A DNA stretch of 22,245 bases. Source: a virus. The notes under the pieces are model-generated. The model was given only the letters and a program-made list of their open reading frames with translations. It was not told the DNA's origin and ran no database searches. Positions 1-6,315 of this stretch are shown one piece after another. A program made the translations under genes and the position numbers. Within the stretch, counting starts at the first letter, position 1, and each line of letters starts with the position of its first letter. The stretch covers positions 1-22,245 of IMG/VR virus record IMGVR_UViG_3300027771_000117, one strand, 5' to 3'.

Positions 1-8
1 TCGATTAG

Positions 9-23
9 TAATCATATTGATTA
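9..23. repeat. Short perfect palindrome
   Basis: TAATCA at 9-14 and TGATTA at 18-23 are perfect inverted arms around a 3-base spacer. It could be a small protein-binding site near the genome end. Palindromes this short and AT-rich also arise by chance, so no function is assigned. Confidence 0.3.
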
Positions 24-181
24 CCTCGGACATAAGGCTATTAGATTGTCGATTGGCAGCTTAAGAAAGAAAAAAAAGCACCCTACGTACAGACACAATG
101 GCTAATGATGATGAGTGAGATGTTCTAGGACATGGCACTTATCAATGGCATTGGTTGTAACTTGTAGGATGCTTAGGGTCT

Positions 182-280
182 TACTTACTTAGTTATCTAT
201 GATGGATATGACGTAGAGAGATACTATAGATAACCTATAGATATACTTACTTAGTTATCTATGATGGTAATAACGTAGAG
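182..280. repeat. Two 37-bp imperfect direct repeats, 62-bp period
   Basis: Copy 1 is 182-218 and copy 2 is 244-280. The first 24 bases are identical, then 5 mostly different bases, then the shared ACGTAGAG, so 34 of 37 positions match. Each copy also carries an inverted pair: GTTATCTAT (192-200) with ATAGATAAC (226-234), and GTTATCT (254-260) with AGATAAC (280-286). Repeats next to the terminal repeat are known in T7 (SRL and SRR), and the position after the terminase gene fits that comparison. The motif itself is not the T7 one. A role in packaging or terminus formation is an inference. Confidence 0.75.
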
Positions 281-363
281 ATAACTTTGAGGCATACTAA
301 AGATACCCTAGGGTTGTTCTTATACCTATCAACCCTATAGGGCAACTTAATTAATTGTGCCAT
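259..363 (-). CDS. Possible 34-residue peptide after terminase (weak)
   Basis: An ATG at 363 opens a 34-codon frame ending in TAG at 259-261. A GGAAA motif lies about 9 bases upstream of the ATG. It occupies the place of T7 gene 19.5, a small protein between the large terminase and the right terminal repeat. The residues (MAQLIKLPYRVDRYKNNPR at the start) show no resemblance to gp19.5 that I can see. The frame runs straight through the phage promoter and one direct repeat. It may well be fortuitous, because a 34-codon frame is unremarkable in AT-rich DNA. Confidence 0.15.
   Translation of the reverse strand: MAQLIKLPYRVDRYKNNPRVSLVCLKVISTLLPS
306..342 (-). other. Hairpin overlapping the right-end promoter start site
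   Basis: CCCTAGGGTTG (306-316) and CAACCCTATAGGG (330-342) are inverted arms with a 2-base bulge and a 13-base loop. Read on the minus strand, the arms are followed by a weak pyrimidine tract only (TATCTTTAG), so it is a poor intrinsic terminator for the terminase transcript. A transcript starting at the predicted +1 (335) would begin GGGUUG and could fold at once with CAACCC. That would give a 5' stem-loop. Confidence 0.5.
336..352 (-). promoter_or_regulatory. Phage RNA polymerase promoter, phi-OR-like
   Basis: On the minus strand positions 352-336 read AATTAAGTTGCCCTATA, followed by GGG at 335-333 as the likely start. Fifteen bases (336-350) are identical to the site at 19631-19645. By my own alignment it matches the SP6 promoter at 12 of 17 positions and the T7 promoter at 10 of 17, including the CTATA block before the start. 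It sits about 45 bp after the large terminase stop, facing away from the gene, as T7 phi-OR does. In T7 phi-OR lies at the right genome end and is linked to replication and concatemer processing. The cognate polymerase gene is not in this window. Confidence 0.7.
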
Positions 364-397
364 ATATGGGCGTTTCCAGCGTGGCTTCAGAGCAACG

Positions 398-2062
398 TCA
401 GAACCACTTATCGCCTACAGATTTCTTACCACCAACAGCTTGGTCCATGAACCTCTGTATCTCCCCATTGAAAGCATCGAGCTTCTGTTGGGCAGCTATA
501 GTCTCTGAGTCCGCATCCATCTGTTCAGTCCAGTAGTTCACTGCCATCGCTAGAGCTTCTAATCTATCGTCATGGATGATTGCACCACGGTCTTTAGTCA
601 GCCTAGTCATCTGGTAGAACAAACTGTACGAAGGTTCTGGAGCACTCTCGTAGTCTTCCTTAATCAGCTTCTCGTCAATGATAAGACGGTGCTGCATCAT
701 CACAGGTTCAAGCGTATCGATGATACGGACTTCCTTCTGTGTGTTATGTCTGACTTCTTCTATGGATACAGGGTAGGCCTTGTTCACGAATGGAGATAAT
801 AGTTTGGAGAACATACCGTCACCAAAGTTACTCTCTACCACTATCATGCTGACCTTCTCTATCTTCGCTAGGTTCGCTAGTTTGGTTAGAGTCTTGTCAT
901 CATAGCCACCTTTGAAACCACCACACTGGGTAGCGTAGAGATAACCATTCAACATCTTAACGACTGCATAGGCTGTCTCGTCCTTACCACGACCAGAAGG
1001 GTCAATAGCAAGTACAGCACCTGTGTACTCGTACATCTCATCAGAGAACCACATGGGTCTATAGAACTTGTCACCAGTGAAGCCCACAACAGGGACATCT
1101 TGGACAATCTGTGCAGGTCCAGAGGCCCACGCTAGGTCAGCCCAACCCTTCCTAGGGTTAAGTGCAGCTACGCATAGGTCAGATAGTTTCAATGGATACT
1201 TATCAGCATCAGATAGTGTTGTGTCCAGCATGAATTGCAGTGCAAAACCTGCCTTACCATAGGAAGCTTCACGCTCCATTAGGTCTATCTTAGTGAATCT
1301 ATCAGGTTCTGTAGGCATACCCTGCTGGTCGGCTCTACGATGCTCTATGAAGGGCGCTAATCTTCCTTGATACATTGCCGCTTGCTTGTCTGTAGGATAG
1401 CGAGAGGGCCATATACGTATCTCATAGCCACGTTCTGGGAGCAGGTTATAGATGGACATCTCAGTCTGTGGAGTACCTAGGTAAATCACACGTCCATTGG
1501 GCTTAAGAACAGCGTCAAACTCCTTGATTGCCTCGGATAACTTGTCACGCATAGTCTGGGTAGCAGAGTTGTTACTAACCTCCACGTCATCAGCGATTAT
1601 TGTGTTAGCACGAGAACCTGTGAGCTGGCCGTTGATACCCACTGACTTAACGCTTGGGGAATGGTCGGGTAATGAAGGCCCAACATCAAAAGCAATGACA
1701 GAATCACGCTGACCATTTTTAGTTCTAAGGTGTGAGAGTATTTCGATTTCATTAATAAGGCGCTTAGTAAAGGTAGAGAAGGCATCAGCACGTTCTTTAG
1801 AAGCTGATACTACGAGAATCTTGTGTTGAGGGTCACAGTAAAGAAGCCACACCACGTATGCTGAAGTAATCCAAGACTTTCCTATACCACGGAAGGCTTC
1901 TACCACGCAGCGCCTAGGGCCTGTCTGTAGATAACTACCCATGTCGTACTGGATTGGTGTGGGGTCTGGTAGATTTAGAGTGGACCATACTATCCATAGG
2001 AACTTACGGAAGTCTTTCTTGATTGGGTCGTTGTCTACCAGAGTAGTATTAGGTGTAGCCAT
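398..2062 (-). CDS. Large terminase subunit (DNA packaging ATPase/nuclease), T7 gp19-like
   Basis: This 554-residue protein is the packaging motor. Its ATPase drives DNA through the portal and its nuclease cuts the concatemer. It closely resembles T7 gp19 across its length. Visible landmarks are Walker A AFRGIGKS (56-63), the coupling segment SASKERADA (87-95), Walker B IIADDVE (155-161), and the nuclease acidic residues in AIDPSGRGKDE (352-362, Asp354), Glu410 in VVESNFGDG, and HDDR (497-500). The stretch RDSVIAFDVGPSLPDHSPSV (119-138) is nearly the T7 one. The start is preceded by AGGT five bases upstream and lies 7 bases after the small terminase stop, so the two are probably cotranslated. 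It is the last confident gene of the late block. Confidence 0.98.
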   Translation of the reverse strand: MATPNTTLVDNDPIKKDFRKFLWIVWSTLNLPDPTPIQYDMGSYLQTGPRRCVVEAFRGIGKSWITSAYVVWLLYCDPQHKILVVSASKERADAFSTFTKRLINEIEILSHLRTKNGQRDSVIAFDVGPSLPDHSPSVKSVGINGQLTGSRANTIIADDVEVSNNSATQTMRDKLSEAIKEFDAVLKPNGRVIYLGTPQTEMSIYNLLPERGYEIRIWPSRYPTDKQAAMYQGRLAPFIEHRRADQQGMPTEPDRFTKIDLMEREASYGKAGFALQFMLDTTLSDADKYPLKLSDLCVAALNPRKGWADLAWASGPAQIVQDVPVVGFTGDKFYRPMWFSDEMYEYTGAVLAIDPSGRGKDETAYAVVKMLNGYLYATQCGGFKGGYDDKTLTKLANLAKIEKVSMIVVESNFGDGMFSKLLSPFVNKAYPVSIEEVRHNTQKEVRIIDTLEPVMMQHRLIIDEKLIKEDYESAPEPSYSLFYQMTRLTKDRGAIIHDDRLEALAMAVNYWTEQMDADSETIAAQQKLDAFNGEIQRFMDQAVGGKKSVGDKWF

Positions 2063-2069
2063 AGGTTAC

Positions 2070-2300
2070 CTAGTGATTAAGTGGAAGTTCGTCTTCATCA
2101 AAGTCAGGAAGAGCGTGTATAAGGTTATCTAGTGGATTCCCTTGGGTAGGGACACCATCTATACCGTTGTCTTTAAGAAACTGACGGGCTACGTTAAGAA
2201 TACTTGCGGTAGTGTCGCCAGCCATGACCTGCCCTAGCAATTGGTTAGCTAACTCCTCGTGGAGTTCGGACATTATTTGGTCCAATCTTTTGTTACTCAT
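2070..2300 (-). CDS. Small terminase subunit, T7 gp18-like
   Basis: The 76-residue acidic protein would recognise concatemeric DNA and work with the large subunit. It has an alpha-helical N-terminus, a segment TASILNVARQFLKDNGID (residues 31-48) typical of the short small terminases of T7-like marine podoviruses, and an acidic end (DFDEDELP). T7 gp18 is 89 residues. The start codon overlaps the stop of the upstream holin gene as ATGA, and AAAGGA lies 8 bases before the ATG. Its position directly before the large subunit supports the call more than any single motif. Confidence 0.85.
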   Translation of the reverse strand: MSNKRLDQIMSELHEELANQLLGQVMAGDTTASILNVARQFLKDNGIDGVPTQGNPLDNLIHALPDFDEDELPLNH

Positions 2301-2692
2301 TTCGTGAGTCCTTTTGCTTTCTCATACGAGCGTAGTCCACCTAAACCTAGGAGTGCCATAACGAGTGATGAGAGTTCTGCTGCTTGAATAGCTGGTAGTT
2401 CTGCTGGAAGTGCATAGTAAGCGTTGATAAGTCCAGCAAAGGGTAGGATAAGGAACTGGTAACCTAAACCAATTGCACATACCCAGCCTATTGCAGGTCT
2501 CCAGCCAGCCACGAACACGGAGCTATGTTTAGCACCTTCGATGTTTGCCATCGCTTGTAAGTTGTGGGGTTTCTGGAGAAGTTCAGTCATCTTCAGAGTA
2601 GCATTTGCCTTCTCTTCATCAGATGTGAACAGGTCATCAAGACCTTCCATGACACTCCCTGCAATCCCAGCGAAGGGATTGAGAGAGTTCAT
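2297..2692 (-). CDS. Holin, three-transmembrane type
   Basis: This 131-residue membrane protein probably forms the lesions in the inner membrane that start lysis. After a charged N-terminus (about 1-58) come hydrophobic segments around 59-77 (VFVAGWRPAIGWVCAIGLG), 78-92 (YQFLILPFAGLINAY) and 104-121 (AAELSSLVMALLGLGGLR), ending in the basic SYEKAKGLTK. The pattern FVAGWRPAIGW with a late LLGLGGLRSYEK resembles the family named Holin of 3TMs, for gene-transfer release. AAGGT lies 6 bases before the start. In T7 the holin (gp17.5) also sits between the fiber gene and the small terminase. Confidence 0.85.
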   Translation of the reverse strand: MNSLNPFAGIAGSVMEGLDDLFTSDEEKANATLKMTELLQKPHNLQAMANIEGAKHSSVFVAGWRPAIGWVCAIGLGYQFLILPFAGLINAYYALPAELPAIQAAELSSLVMALLGLGGLRSYEKAKGLTK

Positions 2693-2706
2693 AGTTTTAC
2701 CTTATG

Positions 2707-2928
2707 TTATAGAGCGGCTAGCTTAAGAATACCCATAAGACCTATCTGGTCTGCGAATACAACACCACCAGCGCCTACGGCAATCCATTTGATTTGCCTT
2801 AGTAGTTCGATGATGGAGTCTAGGGTTAGTTTAAGTTCGCCAGAAGTTTGTTTGAGGATGGTGATTTCACTATCGTGACTATCAACGCGCCACGTGAGCT
2901 TAGTCACCTCTTCTTTAAGCTGTTCCAT
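2707..2928 (-). CDS. Small coiled-coil/membrane protein, XhlA-like holin partner
   Basis: The 73-residue protein has a charged heptad-like N-terminal half (residues 2-46, LKEEVTKLTWRVDSHDSEI and onward) and a hydrophobic C-terminal tail from about 47 (IKWIAVGAGGVVFADQIG, then LMGILKLAAL). A cytoplasmic coiled coil followed by a C-terminal membrane anchor is the plan of XhlA-type proteins, which work with holins. It lies 14 bases before the holin gene and has GAAGG upstream of its ATG. Alternatives are an antiholin or a second holin. An inner-membrane spanin is unlikely, because that has the membrane segment at the N-terminus. Confidence 0.6.
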   Translation of the reverse strand: MEQLKEEVTKLTWRVDSHDSEITILKQTSGELKLTLDSIIELLRQIKWIAVGAGGVVFADQIGLMGILKLAAL

Positions 2929-2965
2929 TGTTTAAGCCTTCGTTGAACCTGATAATGTGTGTACA

Positions 2966-3313
2966 TCACGCCTGCAAAACCCAAGATTTTGTAGGCTCAT
3001 CCCATGTGTACTCCAAGCTATCTGTTGGATAAGGCGTAGGGGGTTCCCATTGGCAGGAGTCCTCTACAAGTACCCAAGAAGGGAATGGCTTCGGGGCCAT
3101 AAATGCGTCCCTATCGTGGTCATAGGTATCGCCAATAGACGCATAATTCTTCCTAAGCGGAACGCCTTCTAGTAGATGAATACCGCCTTGCGTATTGTAT
3201 GAGGTTTGTAGCCACATGCCTGCCGAATCATCGATGAAGGTGTCAAAGAACTCTTGCTCTGCGACAATGACGTGCGTGACAGTGCCACATAGAACTTTAG
3301 CAAAGTGAGACAT
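2966..3313 (-). CDS. Conserved hypothetical protein of marine phages (MSHFAKV family)
   Basis: This 115-residue protein belongs to a family I recall as common in marine and cyanobacterial phages, usually annotated hypothetical. Its landmarks are MSHFAKV at the N-terminus, THVIVAEQEFFD (13-24), WLQTSYNTQGG (34-44), LRKNYASIGDTYD (53-65), DAFMAPKPFPSWVL (69-82) and a Trp-rich end with YTWDEPTKSW. It has no signal peptide or membrane segment. AAAGGAA six bases before the ATG supports the start. It follows the two fiber genes closely, so a role on or near the fiber is possible, but no function is established from the sequence. Confidence 0.8.
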   Translation of the reverse strand: MSHFAKVLCGTVTHVIVAEQEFFDTFIDDSAGMWLQTSYNTQGGIHLLEGVPLRKNYASIGDTYDHDRDAFMAPKPFPSWVLVEDSCQWEPPTPYPTDSLEYTWDEPTKSWVLQA

Positions 3314-3328
3314 TGTTGTTTCCTTTAA

Positions 3329-4960
3329 TTATAATGTGTAAGAGCCTGAGCCAGTGAATTTAACTATCGTGTCTGACCCTGATGTACTCACGGAGACACT
3401 GCCAGAGGAAGTGCCTGAGTAACTGGCTGTTGGCATTCTTAAAATCACTACACCAGAACCACCGCTTCTTTTAGCGCCACCACCTTGTCCACTATTAGCT
3501 GCTCCTGTTCCACTTCCCGGGGAACCTCCTTGGCTATAGACTACACTTGAACCTGTGATACTGTTGGAGACACCTGCGCCAGCAGAGTTAAGTGAACCAG
3601 AGCCTCCTGCTCCACCTCCACCACCACCATTATAAGGAGAGCCAGCTTTTCCGTATCCTCCACTGTTACCTTGCCCAAAGACTCCTGAGTTGTTGTTGGT
3701 TTCAGCCGCTGTATAACCAGCGTTACCCCCACCTGACCCTCCTGAGAGACCCCAGCGCCAGGTATAAGGTATACCACCACCACCACCGCCACCCATGGAG
3801 CTCTTATTCAGCTCACCGCTTGTGACAGAGCTGCCACCACCACTGTTACCATTGTTTCCGGTTGTGGAAGAACCACCTGCACCCACAACTATGCTTAGAA
3901 CAATGCCTACTGTAACAGTCTGAGTACCTGCTAAATAACCACCAGCACCGCCTCCGCCCATTCTAGAACGTGACTGGTTCGCGTTGGGACTACCACCACC
4001 ACCACCACCGCCTGCGGCAACTAAATAGGTCAGGTCAAACGTATCAGGTCCTACAGTTTTCCATGTGAAACTACCGTCACCGTCAGACCGTAGAAACTCA
4101 TCATTAGCACCATTACCTGATACATTTAGATGGGCTGCATCAATGCTGTTGTCAACGTAGTGCTGAGAGTTAATAAGATTGTTGGAAATGCTAGAGCTGC
4201 TCACAACAGCAGAAGGCCCCGTAGCTCCTGTATTGCCTTGAGGGCCTGTATTACCTGTGGGTCCTGTGTTGCCTTGAGGGCCTTGAGCGCCCGTGGAACC
4301 TGTATTACCAGTGTTGCCTGTGGGACCTACACCACCAGAAGGACCTGTAGAACCTGTAGGACCTGTGCCACCTTGAGGACCAACAGTACCTTGAGAACCT
4401 GTAGCACCTTGAGAACCTGTTAAGCCTGTAGCACCTTGAGGCCCTGTAGAACCTGTAGGTCCTTGTTCGCCATCATCTCCATCTGCACCAGCGTTACCTT
4501 GAGGGCCAGTAGTACCAGTGTTTCCTTGAGAACCAGTAGGACCCGTAGAACCAGTAGGACCCGTTGGGCCATCATCACCGATAGGACCTTGAGCACCTGT
4601 GGAGCCTGTGTTTCCTGTAGGACCTGTGCCTCCAGTTGAACCAGTGGGGCCTGTGTTACCTGTTGGTCCTTGAGAACCTACATCACCTTCAATTCCTTGA
4701 GAGCCTGTAGCTCCAGTAGAACCTGTATTACCTTGTGGGCCTTGTGAGCCTGTAGCTCCTGTAGAACCTGAGTTACCCTTTGCTGCCATTAGCTGCCACA
4801 CGGCTGCTTGAGCCGAAGGGACAGTGCCAGCAGCAGAGTCTTGTAGTGCTGCGTATGAAGCGCCATTGTATTCAACAGCATCAAAGGTTTCGTAAGCTGT
4901 CGCAGAGGACCACTGGCCTTTCCATGCGATACGTACCTTACCTATATTTAAAGTTGGCAT
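3329..4960 (-). CDS. Collagen-like tail fiber with glycine-rich adhesin end
   Basis: The 543-residue protein has four parts. Residues 1-60 hold W-x(7)-Y-x(4)[13 protein letters not shown], a pattern like the small carbohydrate-binding-type modules seen in phage fibers. Residues 62-248 are 63 uninterrupted Gly-X-Y triplets, often GPT, GNT, GST or GPQ, which should form a collagen triple helix. Residues 252-310 are a linker with [14 protein letters not shown]. Residues 311-508 are a glycine-rich domain, [12 protein letters not shown] to GSGVVILRM. Domains like this form stacked polyglycine II helices and expose receptor-binding loops in phage adhesins. A short beta-like tail follows. The ATG overlaps the upstream fiber stop as TAATG, so the two are translationally coupled. 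It is probably the distal receptor-binding part. Confidence 0.85.
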   Translation of the reverse strand: MPTLNIGKVRIAWKGQWSSATAYETFDAVEYNGASYAALQDSAAGTVPSAQAAVWQLMAAKGNSGSTGATGSQGPQGNTGSTGATGSQGIEGDVGSQGPTGNTGPTGSTGGTGPTGNTGSTGAQGPIGDDGPTGPTGSTGPTGSQGNTGTTGPQGNAGADGDDGEQGPTGSTGPQGATGLTGSQGATGSQGTVGPQGGTGPTGSTGPSGGVGPTGNTGNTGSTGAQGPQGNTGPTGNTGPQGNTGATGPSAVVSSSSISNNLINSQHYVDNSIDAAHLNVSGNGANDEFLRSDGDGSFTWKTVGPDTFDLTYLVAAGGGGGGGSPNANQSRSRMGGGGAGGYLAGTQTVTVGIVLSIVVGAGGSSTTGNNGNSGGGSSVTSGELNKSSMGGGGGGGIPYTWRWGLSGGSGGGNAGYTAAETNNNSGVFGQGNSGGYGKAGSPYNGGGGGGAGGSGSLNSAGAGVSNSITGSSVVYSQGGSPGSGTGAANSGQGGGAKRSGGSGVVILRMPTASYSGTSSGSVSVSTSGSDTIVKFTGSGSYTL

Positions 4961-6249
4961 TAGATTGTCACCTCTAGTTCACCGTTAGAATTTATTGAGA
5001 AGTCTTGGTCTGCTGCGCTACCGTAATATTCGATAGTGAGCATTCCTGTTGTTGGGTCCATGTGGAACTTACCGAAGGCGAGGCCTAATGCAGTAGGTCC
5101 CATAGAACCTGTTGGTCCTAGTGAACCTGTAGGGCCTAGTGGACCTTGGTCACCATCTGGGCCTTTGTTACCTAAGTCTCCTTGAATACCTTGAGGACCG
5201 TCTGGGCCTAGTGGTCCTGTAGAACCTGTTGGTCCTTGTGAGCCTGTAGCTCCTAATGGACCGTCACCACCAACAGGGCCTTGAGAACCTGTCAGACCAG
5301 TTGGGCCTTGTTGACCTGCCTCGCCTGTTGGACCCATAGGGCCATCCCCACCTTCGGGGCCTTGTGAACCTGTGCCACCTGTAGCACCTAAAGGACCTTC
5401 GTCACCAACAACACCTTGAAGACCTGTTGGTCCTACTGGGCCTGTTGTTCCACGAGGACCTTGGTCTCCTGTGACACCTTGGTCTCCTACAGCACCTGTG
5501 TTACCAAGTTCACCTTGAATACCACGAGGGCCTTCAGGACCTATAACACCTTGAGGACCGTTTGGACCTTGAGGACCTGTAACACCTGTTGGGCCTGTAG
5601 CTCCTACGGGGCCTTGGGGACCTTCAGATAGAGAGAAGGTAAGCTCACCAGTGTTTGCATCGTATGCCACAGAACCTGTAGCTCCGTATGGAAGTGATGT
5701 TAAATGAGTGGTTAAGCCATAAAGCTCATCACGTATCTGAGTAACGTCACTAGCTTTGATGATTACATCAGTGTGCTTAGTTACTATGTCTGAATGTCGT
5801 GTGATTACATCTGTACTCACGCCATCAGCGTAAGCTTTAGTTACTGCATCATTGTCCTCAGTAGGTGTAGGTAGGTTAGTTAAGCGCCTACCTTCAGCAT
5901 CGAAGATACCTTCGGGGGTTAACTTAATTGCTTCATCAGCAGCATCAAAAGCTTCTTGAGCTAGATGAAATAGCTGACTACTATCTGCGTCTAGTGTTGA
6001 TTCGTTAAGTACCGAGCCGTCTTGGAAATCCACATTACGTGAGGTGCGGTTGGTTACTCGTCTTATGTCTACCACAGAGCTTGTTGAAGGCGCTGTAGTA
6101 ATGGATATTCGGCTTGAATCAAGCCATGTGAATGGACTAGCTGTTCCATCAACTGTAACTACTACATCATCTTGAGATAGATATAGGAAGGACACATTGA
6201 AGGTCGAAGTAGTTCCGTCACCTGTGTAGTGCACAAAGGATAAGGCCAT
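4960..6249 (-). CDS. Tail fiber, T7 gp17-like N-terminus with collagen-like shaft
   Basis: This 429-residue protein carries the T7 gp17-type tail-attachment domain at residues 1-110. Its landmarks are the [17 protein letters not shown] start, [20 protein letters not shown] (62-81) and [18 protein letters not shown] helical linker (about 130-190) follows. Residues 210-384 are 59 uninterrupted Gly-X-Y triplets, and about 45 residues close the chain. It lacks the pyramid and tip domains of T7 gp17 (553 residues), so it probably serves as the proximal anchor and shaft. It starts just after a terminator and has only a weak GAGA ribosome site. It is coupled by TAATG to the second fiber gene. Confidence 0.92.
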   Translation of the reverse strand: MALSFVHYTGDGTTSTFNVSFLYLSQDDVVVTVDGTASPFTWLDSSRISITTAPSTSSVVDIRRVTNRTSRNVDFQDGSVLNESTLDADSSQLFHLAQEAFDAADEAIKLTPEGIFDAEGRRLTNLPTPTEDNDAVTKAYADGVSTDVITRHSDIVTKHTDVIIKASDVTQIRDELYGLTTHLTSLPYGATGSVAYDANTGELTFSLSEGPQGPVGATGPTGVTGPQGPNGPQGVIGPEGPRGIQGELGNTGAVGDQGVTGDQGPRGTTGPVGPTGLQGVVGDEGPLGATGGTGSQGPEGGDGPMGPTGEAGQQGPTGLTGSQGPVGGDGPLGATGSQGPTGSTGPLGPDGPQGIQGDLGNKGPDGDQGPLGPTGSLGPTGSMGPTALGLAFGKFHMDPTTGMLTIEYYGSAADQDFSINSNGELEVTI

Positions 6250-6280
6250 AGCGTTTCTCTATGTTTTAAATATTGGGGAT

Positions 6281-6305
6281 AAAAGAAACCCCTCGATTGA
6301 GGGGC
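6281..6305 (-). terminator. Intrinsic terminator between internal virion protein and fiber genes
   Basis: On the minus strand a perfect 6-bp stem, CCCCTC-AATC-GAGGGG (6304-6289), is followed by TTTCTTTT (6288-6281). There is no U-tract on the plus-strand side, so it acts on the late transcript only. It lies 11 bases after the stop of the large internal virion gene and 32 bases before the fiber start. T7 has no terminator at this place. Confidence 0.85.
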
Positions 6306-6315
6306 TTAAGGTTGG

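Larger units (their letters stand above)
1..397. other. Gene-poor right-end region after the large terminase gene
   Basis: This stretch lies downstream of the large terminase gene, where T7 has phi-OR, the terminal repeat and its flanking short repeats. It is AT-rich and holds no convincing gene. It contains a phage-type promoter core (336-352), a hairpin (306-342), two 37-bp imperfect direct repeats (182-218 and 244-280), an 8-A run (70-77) in a purine-rich tract, and a small perfect palindrome with 6-bp arms (9-23). A weak 34-codon frame (259-363, minus) is listed separately. The layout suggests a genome end or the packaging region next to it. The exact terminus cannot be placed from one window. 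Confidence 0.6.

Noticed and set aside
64-80. T-run on the minus strand as an intrinsic terminator
   Set aside because: No stem can be formed by the bases just upstream on the minus strand.
3329-4960. Fiber as target of a diversity-generating retroelement
   Set aside because: No reverse transcriptase and no template repeat in the window.
4200-5640. Repeated short units looking like a CRISPR or satellite array
   Set aside because: They are in-frame codons for Gly-X-Y triplets in two fiber genes, without constant repeats and unique spacers.
6250-6280. Possible promoter before the first fiber gene (ACATAGAGA)
   Set aside because: Only about 6 of 17 positions match the other two promoters.
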